A stretch of DNA of 64,000 nucleotides, from positions 515,734 to 579,733 of the forward strand of contig NZ_JASITE010000003.1 in the NCBI RefSeq assembly GCF_030767025.1. Direction: 5' to 3'. The translations under genes and the position numbers were made by a program. This document shows positions 53,650-64,000 of the stretch, one piece after another. Under the pieces are notes generated by a model that saw nothing but the letters and a program-made list of their open reading frames with translations, was not told where the DNA came from and searched no databases. The stretch's first letter is position 1, and the number at the start of each line of letters is the position of its first letter. The DNA comes from Nocardia sp. CC227C (GTDB lineage: Bacteria; Actinomycetota; Actinomycetes; Mycobacteriales; Mycobacteriaceae).

Positions 53650-54204
53650 ATGAGCAGCATTCACTTGCTCGCGGCTGAGGGGGAGGAGCAGAACCCCCTC
53701 ATCCCGGCGACATACGACATCGTCTGGTCGTTGGTCGTCTTCGCGGTCATCGCGTTCGTCTTCTACAAGTACGTCGTCCCGCGCCTGACCAAGGTGCTCG
53801 ACGAGCGTTCGGAGAAGATCGAGGGCGGTATCGCCAAGGCGGAAGCGGCCCAGGCGGAAGCCCAGGCCACCCTCCAGCAGTACCAGGAGCAGCTGGCCGA
53901 GGCTCGGCTCGAGGCCGCCCGCATCCGTGAGGAAGCGCGCACCCAGGGCCAGCAGATCCTCGCGCAGATGCGCGCGGACGCCCAGGCCGAGGCCGACCGC
54001 ATCGTGGCCTCCGGCCAGACTCAGCTCGAGGCGCAGCGCCAGCAGATCGTGACCGAGCTCCGCTCGGAGCTGGGCGCGACCGCGATCGACCTGGCCGAGA
54101 AGATCATCGGGCAGTCGGTGTCCGATCAGGCCAAGCAGGCCGCCTCCATCGACCGGTTCCTCGCGGAGCTGGACGAGAAGAGCGGCATCGGGGTCGGAAG
54201 GTAG
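53650..54204 (+). CDS. atpF: ATP synthase subunit b
   Basis: 184 residues. One N-terminal membrane helix ([20 protein letters not shown]) is followed by a long amphipathic coiled coil rich in Ala/Glu/Arg/Gln (residues about 45-165). This is the stator stalk. It is a separate gene here, with the delta gene beginning 19 bases later. Confidence 0.95.
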   Translation: MSSIHLLAAEGEEQNPLIPATYDIVWSLVVFAVIAFVFYKYVVPRLTKVLDERSEKIEGGIAKAEAAQAEAQATLQQYQEQLAEARLEAARIREEARTQGQQILAQMRADAQAEADRIVASGQTQLEAQRQQIVTELRSELGATAIDLAEKIIGQSVSDQAKQAASIDRFLAELDEKSGIGVGR

Positions 54205-54223
54205 CGACACGAAAGTGGGAAGC

Positions 54224-55036
54224 ATGTACGCAGCGAGCCGCGAGGCGAGCTCCCGTGCGCGGGAAGCTCTTCGGTCCGCTCTGACCGGCAGCGACACTGT
54301 CGCGGAAACGACCGGCTCCGAACTGTTCGCCGTTGTCGCCGTACTCGACGACCAGCGTTCGCTGCGTGTGGCGCTCGCGGATAAGTCGGTGTCGAGCTCG
54401 GTGCGCGCCGAGCTCGCCGAACGGGTATTCGGTGGCAAGGTCAGCGCGGCCACCCAGGCGGTGCTCACCACCGCCGTCGCCCAGGACTGGTCGCGGACCC
54501 GCGATTTCGTCGACACCCTCGTGCTGCTCGGACAGGAGGCGCTGCTGCGCTCCGCGGCCGACCGCGGCCGCATCGACGCCGTCGAGGACGAGCTGTTCCG
54601 GCTGGGCCGGATCGTCGAGGACAACCCGGAGCTGGAGCAGGCGCTGTCGGATCACGGCAAGCCCGCCTCGGTGCGCCGGGAACTGCTGGCCCGCCTGCTC
54701 ACCGGCAAGGTCGAGGACACCACGGCGAAGCTGGCCGAGCAGGCGGTCGCCCGTCTGCGCGGCAACGGCGTCGGCGCGGCCTTCGACCACCTGTCCGATC
54801 TGGCGGCGTCCCTGCGGGACCAGATCGTGGCGCACGTGCGCGCCGCGGTCGAGATGACACCGCAGCAGCGGGAGCACCTGGCTGCTTCACTGCAGCGCCT
54901 CTACGACAAGCCCGTCACGGTGCACGTGCAGGTCGACCCCAGCCTGCTGGCCGGTGTCGTCGTGCGCGTGGGCGATGACCTGATCGACGGCAGCGCCGTC
55001 GGACGACTGCGGCGACTCCGCCAGAGCCTGGCCTGA
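54224..55036 (+). CDS. atpH: ATP synthase subunit delta
   Basis: 270 residues from ATG 54224 (a GTG at 54215 is in frame). It is longer than the 177-residue enterobacterial delta because of a Leu/Ala/Arg-rich central extension. The C-terminal region [34 protein letters not shown] is diagnostic of delta. In mycobacteria this protein is fused to a b-like domain; here it is free, as in many other actinobacteria. Confidence 0.94.
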   Translation: MYAASREASSRAREALRSALTGSDTVAETTGSELFAVVAVLDDQRSLRVALADKSVSSSVRAELAERVFGGKVSAATQAVLTTAVAQDWSRTRDFVDTLVLLGQEALLRSAADRGRIDAVEDELFRLGRIVEDNPELEQALSDHGKPASVRRELLARLLTGKVEDTTAKLAEQAVARLRGNGVGAAFDHLSDLAASLRDQIVAHVRAAVEMTPQQREHLAASLQRLYDKPVTVHVQVDPSLLAGVVVRVGDDLIDGSAVGRLRRLRQSLA

Positions 55037-55094
55037 GCGCGCAGTCACCCCAACACACCGACATTCGAGACCAGACAGCGAGAGCAGGAAGAAC

Positions 55095-56735
<1,641 letters not shown>

Positions 56736-56861
56736 TCGAGACCAGCGATGCGACTGACGGAACGCGGTATTCGCGATGGGCACGAAGGAGGAAGCGTGCG
56801 TAACCACGTAGTGCCCCGCGATTGCCGCCATTGGATACTGACGAATGAAGGGAGTGAGTAG

Positions 56862-57830
56862 ATGCCAAGCGTGCGCGAACTGCGCTCCCGCATTCGTAGT
56901 GTGAGTTCGATCAAGAAGATCACGAAGGCGCAAGAGCTGATCGCGACCTCGCGAATCAGTAAGGCGCAGGCCCGGGTGGCCGCCGCCAAGCCGTACGCGG
57001 AGGAGATCACCAAGGTGCTCGCCGAACTGGCGGGCGCGAGCGGCAATCTCAGCCATCCGCTGCTGTCCGAGCGGTCCAACCCGCGGCGTGCCGCGGTCCT
57101 GGTGATCACCAGTGACCGCGGTATGTGCGGTGGTTACAACTCCAATGTGCTCAAGCGAGCCGAGGAGCTGGTGACCACGCTGCGCTCCGAGGGCAAGGAG
57201 CCGGTGCTGTACGTCATGGGCGCGAAGGGCCTGACCTACTACACCTTCCGCGATCGCGATGTGACCGGTTCGTGGGTGGGCTTCTCCCAGTCGCCCAACT
57301 ACGCCGACGCCTCCGCCGCGTGCAACCACCTGGTCGAGGCGTTCATGGCGGGCGCCGACGGCGAGGTCGAAACCCCCAACGGGGTGGGCACCATGGCCGG
57401 CGTCGACGAACTGCACATCGTGTACACCCGCTTCGTGTCGATGCTGACGCAGACCCCCGAGGTCCGCCGCCTGGCCCCGATCCAGGTGAGCTTCGTGGAC
57501 GAGAGCTTCGACCTGGGGCCCGACAGCTTCACCGACTCGGCGTCGGCGGAGCCAACGGCCCAGTACGAGTTCGAGCCGGACGCGGGCACCCTGCTGGGTG
57601 CGCTGCTGCCGAAGTACATCAATACGCGGATCTACGCGTCGCTGCTCGACGCGGCGGCATCGGAGTCGGCTGCGCGCCGCACCGCAATGAAGGCCGCGAC
57701 CGATAACGCCACCGAGCTGGTGAATTCGCTGACTCGGACCGCGAACTCGTTGCGTCAGGCCGGAATCACGCAGGAAATCACCGAAATCGTCGGCGGCGCC
57801 AACGCGCTGGCATCGAGCTCGAGCGACTAA
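56862..57830 (+). CDS. atpG: ATP synthase subunit gamma
   Basis: 322 residues. The N-terminal coiled helix [20 protein letters not shown] and the C-terminal [20 protein letters not shown] form the central rotor stalk; [12 protein letters not shown] is the conserved middle motif. Acidic insertions around residues 165-240 (including [14 protein letters not shown]) are longer than in E. coli. It follows atpA after 126 bases. Confidence 0.95.
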   Translation: MPSVRELRSRIRSVSSIKKITKAQELIATSRISKAQARVAAAKPYAEEITKVLAELAGASGNLSHPLLSERSNPRRAAVLVITSDRGMCGGYNSNVLKRAEELVTTLRSEGKEPVLYVMGAKGLTYYTFRDRDVTGSWVGFSQSPNYADASAACNHLVEAFMAGADGEVETPNGVGTMAGVDELHIVYTRFVSMLTQTPEVRRLAPIQVSFVDESFDLGPDSFTDSASAEPTAQYEFEPDAGTLLGALLPKYINTRIYASLLDAAASESAARRTAMKAATDNATELVNSLTRTANSLRQAGITQEITEIVGGANALASSSSD

Positions 57831-59291
<1,461 letters not shown>

Positions 59292-59297
59292 TCGCAC

Positions 59298-59672
59298 ATG
59301 GCTGAAATGTCGGTCGATCTGGTCGCCGTCGAGCGGCGACTGTGGTCGGGCACCGCGTCTTTCGTGAGTGCCCAGACCACGGAGGGCGAAATCGGCATCA
59401 TGCCGAACCACGAGCCGCTGCTCGGCCAGCTGGTCGACGGTGGCACCGTGTCCATCCACTCCACCGACGGCGAGAAGATCGTCGCGGCGGTGCACGGCGG
59501 ATTCTTCTCCGTCACCGCCACCTCGGTCCGCGTGCTGGCGGAATCCGCTGAGCTGGCGGCGGACATCGACGAGGCGGCCGCGCGTGCCGTCCTCGCCGAC
59601 AGCGAGGCCGGCGACGACGCCAAGGTGGTCGCGCAGGGCCGGGTGCGTGCCCTGGAGAAGGCCAAGGCCTGA
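59298..59672 (+). CDS. atpC: ATP synthase subunit epsilon
   Basis: 124 residues. The N-terminal beta-barrel has [35 protein letters not shown], given here in two parts: [19 protein letters not shown] and [34 protein letters not shown] follows. The C-terminal helical domain is short, as in mycobacteria, where it does not form the full inhibitory arm. It closes the atp operon before a strong terminator. Confidence 0.96.
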   Translation: MAEMSVDLVAVERRLWSGTASFVSAQTTEGEIGIMPNHEPLLGQLVDGGTVSIHSTDGEKIVAAVHGGFFSVTATSVRVLAESAELAADIDEAAARAVLADSEAGDDAKVVAQGRVRALEKAKA

Positions 59673-59688
59673 TCCGAGTCCTCCTCGC

Positions 59689-59735
59689 GGCGCGGCGGTT
59701 CCGGGAATTCCCGGAACCGCCGCGCCGTCGTTTTT
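59689..59735 (+). terminator. Rho-independent terminator of the atp operon
   Basis: A perfect 38-base palindrome (59689-59726; arms of 19 bases with an AATT centre) is followed by GTCGTTTTT, one of the few T-tracts in the window. Confidence 0.92.
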
Positions 59736-59876
59736 CCGGGTGTGTTTAGAATCATGCCGCCGAGTCTCGGCAATTCCGGTTCTTCAGCTTCTGCTTTTCC
59801 AGCATTACCTCAATGAGTTGGCGCAGCGCGGTCGCCCTCGTGTAGGTGCGGCCTCGCCACGATGAGCGAGGGGTGA

Positions 59877-60509
59877 ATGAGCAGGTTTGTTTCCATCGCG
59901 GCGGCCGCGATAGTCGCCGGTATCGGATTCTTCGCACCCGGGGCGGCCTCGGCGGATGTCGTCGTGCCGCTGCCGGACGGACATATCGAGGGCCCCGGGG
60001 TGAAAATCACCAGTCGTGGTGAGCGCGCCATTGTTTCGCCCTCGCTCGCCGCCAATGGGGCGGGTCGTTCGACCTGGGTCTCGGGCAATGTGACGGCCGA
60101 GGTGCAGACCCCGGACGGGGAGGTCGGGCCGAACAACGGGCCGCGAAATTTCCCGGGCACCAATAACTCCGGGACGCACGGATCATCCAGTCTCACGGTG
60201 GGCTATATCGTCGGCTGCCAGGTCGCGCTGGGCTCGTTCAGCGGCAGCACGTCGGTCGGTATCAGCACGACCCCGAGCCTCTCGGTCGGCTTCAGTTTTC
60301 CGCTGTCGCCGGGCGAGGTGAAATGGGTCGCCATCAACAACATCGACCTCGTCAAGAGCGGCACCTACGACATCCAGTACCAGGACGTTCCGATGGAGAT
60401 ACAGGGCTGCGGCGGATACGCGCAGGCCCGGCAGGTCTCCGTGGTGGAGATCATCGGCACGGACTACGCCAAGGTCACCCTCTACGGCCAGCCGTTCAGC
60501 ATCGGCTGA
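59877..60509 (+). CDS. MspA-family outer-membrane porin
   Basis: 210 residues. A signal peptide (FVSIAAAAIVAGIGFFAPG then ASA) precedes a mature protein starting DVVVPLPDGHIEG. Family features are VGYIVGCQVALGSFSG in the rim region, LSVGFSFPLSPGEVKWVAI near the pore and the final VTLYGQPFSIG, matching TTYGEPWNMN of MspA. It would form an octameric water-filled channel through the mycolic-acid layer. Two cysteines could bond. A paralogue follows 29 bases later. Confidence 0.85.
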   Translation: MSRFVSIAAAAIVAGIGFFAPGAASADVVVPLPDGHIEGPGVKITSRGERAIVSPSLAANGAGRSTWVSGNVTAEVQTPDGEVGPNNGPRNFPGTNNSGTHGSSSLTVGYIVGCQVALGSFSGSTSVGISTTPSLSVGFSFPLSPGEVKWVAINNIDLVKSGTYDIQYQDVPMEIQGCGGYAQARQVSVVEIIGTDYAKVTLYGQPFSIG

Positions 60510-60538
60510 CCGCACCATCGACGACGCGAAGGGATCGC

Positions 60539-61231
60539 ATGTTCGGCATGGGGACAGTACGCGGGGGCGGCAGGACGGTCGGGACGGTGTTCGCGGCGGC
60601 GGTGCTGCTCGGACTGCTGCCCGCCGGGACGGCGGGGGCAGACACCTTCATTCCGCTGCCGGGCGGTGAGGTCTCCCGGCAGCTGCCGGACGGCACCACG
60701 GTGACCGTCCGGATCGACGGCGAATCGGTGAAGATCAGCCCGTCGATGGGCGGCACGCACATCCACCGCAATGTGTGGGCGACCGGTCGCGGCATCGTCG
60801 ACCTGTCGGGGCCGAGCGCCGCGACCGCCACCATCAAGATCTCGCCCGGCTACGTGGTGGCCTGCCAGGTGGACATCGGCTCGGTCACCGGGAACAACAG
60901 CGGCGGCGCCACCGCCGAGCAGGACGCGCAGGGGGCCTGGTCGGTCGCGCCGAGCGCGGCGGTGGGCGGCGGCATCACGGTGGGCCCGGGCCGGGCTGTC
61001 GCCCGGCTGCTGCTCGACCTCGAGCAGCCCGACGACTACGGCCAGGAATCGCACAACCGCTACAACCAGGTGCCGGGCCCGCACGCCAGCGTCAGCTGGA
61101 TCGACGAGACCTTCTCCGTGGACGGCTGCGGCGGCTACGCTCAGGCTCGCTCCTTCGTCGCCGCCGAGATCGACACCACGAGTTTCGCGGGGAACGTGGT
61201 GCTCTGGGGCCAACCGTTCAGCATGGGCTGA
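60539..61231 (+). CDS. MspA-family outer-membrane porin, second copy
   Basis: 230 residues. A signal peptide (GTVFAAAVLLGLLPAGTAGA) is followed by DTFIPLPGGEVSRQLPDG. ISPGYVVACQVDIGSVTG and VDGCGGYAQARSFVAAEID parallel the first copy (GCQVALGS; IQGCGGYAQARQVSVVEII), and the end VVLWGQPFSMG is the family tail. The proteins share only part of their middle, so the pair could build a hetero-oligomeric channel like NfpA/NfpB of Nocardia farcinica. Probably one operon. Confidence 0.85.
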   Translation: MFGMGTVRGGGRTVGTVFAAAVLLGLLPAGTAGADTFIPLPGGEVSRQLPDGTTVTVRIDGESVKISPSMGGTHIHRNVWATGRGIVDLSGPSAATATIKISPGYVVACQVDIGSVTGNNSGGATAEQDAQGAWSVAPSAAVGGGITVGPGRAVARLLLDLEQPDDYGQESHNRYNQVPGPHASVSWIDETFSVDGCGGYAQARSFVAAEIDTTSFAGNVVLWGQPFSMG

Positions 61232-61368
61232 ACAGCGCATACGTCACATTCGGCGGATGGCCGGGCTCACCGTTCGCGCGGTCGCTACTATCGACCACAC
61301 GAGCGGAGTCCGGCCTACGGCCGGGCGCGTGATCGACAGCGGCGTGAACGTGAAGGGACGGAGCGACA

Positions 61369-61806
61369 TTGCAGACCGGGATGGTTCTCCTGATCATTCT
61401 GGTGCTGCTGCTCGTCGGCCTGGCACTGGCCTCCACCTACCGGCTGGTCATGCTGCGCCGCGGCGGGACGGCCGCGATCGTGCGGGCACTGCCCGCCCGC
61501 GGGCACGGCGGCGGGTGGCGGCACGGACTGATCCGCTACGACGAGGACACCCTGGTCTTCTACAAGCTCTCCAGCCTGAAGCTGGGACCGGACTTCGCCA
61601 TGCGCCGCCTCGGCATCGAGGTGAGCGGCCGCCGCAATCCCGACGGCGACGAATTCGACATCATGACCGATGAGATCGGCATCGTCGAGGTCACCGACGG
61701 CGCGGGCAGCTACGAACTGGCCCTGGACCGCGGTGCGCGAGCCGCCTTCCTGTCCTGGGTGGAGTCGCGGCCCTCCGAACGCATCCGCCGCCGCCCCGGC
61801 TACTAG
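61369..61806 (+). CDS. DUF2550 membrane protein
   Basis: 145 residues from TTG 61369. One N-terminal membrane helix (MVLLIILVLLLVGLALASTY) precedes a basic soluble domain with VRALPARGHGGGWRHGLIRYDEDTLVFYKL, shown in parts: VRALPARGHG and HGLIRYDEDTLVFYKL. ELALDRGARAAFLSWVESRP ends it. It is the Rv1312-type gene that follows the atp operon in mycobacteria. Function unknown. Confidence 0.88.
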   Translation: MQTGMVLLIILVLLLVGLALASTYRLVMLRRGGTAAIVRALPARGHGGGWRHGLIRYDEDTLVFYKLSSLKLGPDFAMRRLGIEVSGRRNPDGDEFDIMTDEIGIVEVTDGAGSYELALDRGARAAFLSWVESRPSERIRRRPGY

Positions 61807-61853
61807 CGCCGCGGCGCCGAGATCCGCGGGCGCGGCCCCGCTGTGATCGGCGC

Positions 61854-61859
61854 TACGGT
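61854..61859 (+). promoter_or_regulatory. -10 element TACGGT of a probable leaderless transcript
   Basis: TACGGT (TANNNT) ends six bases before GTG 61866. Confidence 0.45.
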
Positions 61860-61865
61860 GGACGT

Positions 61866-62441
61866 GTGAGTGTGCACCTGACGCGGATCTACACGCGCAC
61901 CGGAGACGACGGGACCACCGGACTCAGCGACTTCTCGCGGGTGTCCAAGAACGACCCCCGGCTGACCGCCTACGCCGACTGTGACGAGACCAACGCCGCC
62001 ATCGGCGTCGCCGTCGCGCTGGGGCAGCCCGGCGAACGAATCCTGACGGTCCTGCGTCAGATCCAGAACGACCTGTTCGATGCGGGCGCGGATCTGTCCA
62101 CGCCCGTGGTCGAGGATCCGAAGTACCCGCCGTTGCGGATCACCCAGCCCTACATCGACCGCCTGGAGCGGTGGTGCGACGAGTTCAACGAGGGTCTGGC
62201 CCCGCTGAATTCGTTCATCCTCCCCGGCGGCACGCCCTTGGCCGCGCTCCTGCACACCGCGCGCACGGTGGCGCGGCGGGCGGAGCGCTCGGCCTGGGCG
62301 GCGGTGTCGGCGCACCCCGACGACACCAGCGTCCTGCCCGCGAAGTATCTCAACCGCCTGTCGGATCTGCTGTTCATCCTGAGCCGGGTCACCAACCCCG
62401 AGGGCGACGTGCTGTGGCAGCCGGGCGGCGGAACCGCCTGA
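61866..62441 (+). CDS. Cob(I)alamin adenosyltransferase, PduO type
   Basis: 191 residues. LTRIYTRTGDDGTTGLSDFSRVSKND is the ATP-binding N-terminus of PduO/MMAB-type enzymes, given here as YTRTGDDGTTGL. NAAIGVAVAL, IQNDLFDAGADLSTP, FILPGGTPLAALLHTARTVARRAER and YLNRLSDLLFILSR are the helical-bundle signatures with catalytic Arg/Asp. It makes adenosylcobalamin, the cofactor of IcmF and methylmalonyl-CoA mutase. Start GTG 61866. Confidence 0.93.
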   Translation: MSVHLTRIYTRTGDDGTTGLSDFSRVSKNDPRLTAYADCDETNAAIGVAVALGQPGERILTVLRQIQNDLFDAGADLSTPVVEDPKYPPLRITQPYIDRLERWCDEFNEGLAPLNSFILPGGTPLAALLHTARTVARRAERSAWAAVSAHPDDTSVLPAKYLNRLSDLLFILSRVTNPEGDVLWQPGGGTA

Positions 62442-62551
62442 TTTGCCCCGGAACTCGCGATCGGAAACGAAAATCCGTCGCCGACAGGCCGATATCGCGG
62501 CACACGGGGGCACTGCGGCGCATACACGCGCGCCCCGCCGCTCGCGATGGA

Positions 62552-62557
62552 TAAGCT
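62552..62557 (+). promoter_or_regulatory. -10 element TAAGCT of a probable leaderless murA transcript
   Basis: TAAGCT (within GATAAGCT) ends six bases before GTG 62564, with no Shine-Dalgarno. Confidence 0.5.
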
Positions 62558-62563
62558 ACCCCT

Positions 62564-63826
62564 GTGAGTGAACGGTTTCTGGTGACCGGGGGCAAGCGTC
62601 TCGTCGGTGAGGTTGCGGTCGGGGGTGCCAAGAACAGCGTCCTCAAACTGATGGCGGCTGCCCTCCTTGCCGAGGGGACGTCCACGATCACGAACTGCCC
62701 GGACATTCTCGATGTGCCGCTCATGGCCGAGGTGCTGCGCGGTCTCGGCTGCGATGTCACCATCGACGCCGGAACGGTGTCGATCACGACACCGCCGGAA
62801 CCCAAGTACCACGCGGACTTTCCGGCCGTGACCCAATTCCGCGCCTCGGTGTGCGTACTGGGTCCGCTCATGGCGCGGTGCAAGCGTGCCGTGGTGGCGC
62901 TGCCGGGCGGCGACGCCATCGGTTCCCGCCCCCTCGATATGCACCAGGCCGGACTGCGGCTGCTCGGCGCGACCAGCGAGATCGAGCACGGATGCCTGGT
63001 GGCGCGCGCCGACGAGCTGCAGGGCGCGCGCATCCGCCTGGACTTCCCGTCGGTGGGCGCGACCGAGAACATCCTGATGGCGGCGGTGCTGGCCGAGGGG
63101 CAGACCGTCATCGACAATGCCGCGCGCGAGCCGGAGATCGTCGATCTGTGCAACATGCTCGTCCGCATGGGCGCGAAGGTCGACGGCGCGGGCACCTCGG
63201 TGCTCACCATCGACGGCGTGCGCAAGCTGTCGCCGGTCACCCATCGCGTGATCGGTGACCGCATCGTCGCCGCCACCTGGGGTATCGCCGCGGCCATGAC
63301 CCAGGGCGACGTGCGCGTCTCCGGGATCAACCCCAAGCATCTGTCCCTGGTGCTGGACAAGCTGCGCTCCGCGGGCGCGCGCATCTCGTTCGAGCCGGAC
63401 GGCTTCCGGGTGCTGCAATCCGACCGTCCGCGCGCGGTGAACTTCTCGACCCTGCCGTTCCCGGGATTCCCGACCGACCTCCAGCCGATGGCCATCGGGC
63501 TGGCCGCGATCGCCGACGGCACCTCGATGATCACCGAGAACATCTTCGAGGCGCGCTTCCGCTTCGTGGAGGAGATGATCCGCCTGGGCGCCGACGCCCG
63601 CACCGACGGACATCACGCTGTGGTGCGCGGGATTCCGCGACTGTCCAGTGCGCCGGTGTGGTCGTCCGACATTCGGGCGGGCGCGGGACTGGTGCTGGCC
63701 GGCCTGGTCGCCGACGGCAGGACCGAGGTGCACGACGTCTTCCACATCGACCGTGGCTACCCGGATTTCGTGGAGAACCTGCGCTCGCTGGGGGCCGAGA
63801 TCGAACGGGTCGGCGCCCCGGAGTGA
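62564..63826 (+). CDS. murA: UDP-N-acetylglucosamine 1-carboxyvinyltransferase
   Basis: 420 residues, first committed step of peptidoglycan synthesis (transfer of enolpyruvate from PEP to UDP-GlcNAc). [16 protein letters not shown] carries the essential Lys, [15 protein letters not shown] the active-site loop and [18 protein letters not shown] the C-terminal signature. The loop residue that is Cys115 in E. coli is Asp117 here, the change known to make mycobacterial MurA insensitive to fosfomycin. Confidence 0.97.
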   Translation: MSERFLVTGGKRLVGEVAVGGAKNSVLKLMAAALLAEGTSTITNCPDILDVPLMAEVLRGLGCDVTIDAGTVSITTPPEPKYHADFPAVTQFRASVCVLGPLMARCKRAVVALPGGDAIGSRPLDMHQAGLRLLGATSEIEHGCLVARADELQGARIRLDFPSVGATENILMAAVLAEGQTVIDNAAREPEIVDLCNMLVRMGAKVDGAGTSVLTIDGVRKLSPVTHRVIGDRIVAATWGIAAAMTQGDVRVSGINPKHLSLVLDKLRSAGARISFEPDGFRVLQSDRPRAVNFSTLPFPGFPTDLQPMAIGLAAIADGTSMITENIFEARFRFVEEMIRLGADARTDGHHAVVRGIPRLSSAPVWSSDIRAGAGLVLAGLVADGRTEVHDVFHIDRGYPDFVENLRSLGAEIERVGAPE

Positions 63827-63874
63827 CGGGGCGTTCGGTGCGATGATCGCGAAAACCGCCGTTTACCAGGCGAT

Positions 63875-63903
63875 TTGACATGCGAATCAGCACCACGTAA
63901 CTT
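63875..63903 (+). promoter_or_regulatory. Strong sigma-A promoter, probably of a ribosomal RNA operon
   Basis: A consensus TTGACA (63875-63880) and TAACTT (63898-63903) are 17 bases apart, the best match in the window. In mycobacteria the rrn operon begins immediately after murA, so the bases from about 63910 to the window end are probably rRNA leader. No protein frame is present there, and 16S rRNA itself has not begun by 64000. Confidence 0.7.
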
Positions 63904-64000
63904 ATTCCAGGTCAGAGCGACACGGACACCGACCCGGAGCCCCGAGGGCCTGGGAAACGAGGTTGGACGAGAGCGCCTGACGATCACACTGGCTCCACCT

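Overview
The window is high-GC actinobacterial chromosome, most likely Nocardia or a close mycolic-acid-containing relative. Three things support this. The gene order argS-lysA-hom-thrC-thrB-rho-rpmE-prfA-prmC-sua5-wecA-atpIBEFHAGDC-DUF2550-(ATR)-murA is the one known from Mycobacterium tuberculosis (Rv1292 to Rv1315). Two tandem MspA-type outer-membrane porin genes are present. The ATP synthase b and delta subunits are separate genes, unlike the mycobacterial b-delta fusion. Species cannot be fixed from the sequence alone.

Left part (1-15 kb, accessory). A benzoate-transporter C-terminus and a mercaptopyruvate-type sulfurtransferase are followed by a decayed stretch: a start-less ABM-like fragment, an HNH/DUF1524 lipoprotein gene cut by an in-frame TAG, and a short SDR tail abutting a HAD phosphatase gene. 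Next come a TetR/FBP-domain pair sharing a 28-bp palindromic operator, a SNF2 ATPase with a SWIM zinc-finger partner, and an oxidative cluster. That cluster holds a Baeyer-Villiger-type flavin monooxygenase, an orphan NADPH-binding half-protein, a ferritin-like diiron protein, an SDR and a divergent TetR.

Middle (15-31 kb). A complete isobutyryl-CoA/valine branch (acyl-CoA dehydrogenase, enoyl-CoA hydratase, 3-hydroxyisobutyryl-CoA hydrolase, mmsB, mmsA) faces the fused B12 mutase IcmF, which links butyryl-CoA to isobutyryl-CoA. A PduO-type cobalamin adenosyltransferase at 61.9 kb could supply its cofactor. A ferric-iron ABC transporter with an IdeR/DtxR-like box follows. Around 31.3 kb lies an unannotated 37-codon peptide gene with a good ribosome binding site and a palindromic upstream region.

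Right part (34-64 kb, core). This holds tRNA-Arg(CCG), a DUF3105/DUF305 pair, arginyl-tRNA synthetase, the lysine/threonine genes, transcription termination, translation release, the whole F1Fo ATP synthase, two MspA-type porins and murA. The window ends in what looks like the promoter of a ribosomal RNA operon. Several core genes have a TANNNT -10 element 6-8 bases before the start codon, suggesting leaderless mRNAs. AtpE and MurA carry residues associated with intrinsic bedaquiline and fosfomycin tolerance respectively.
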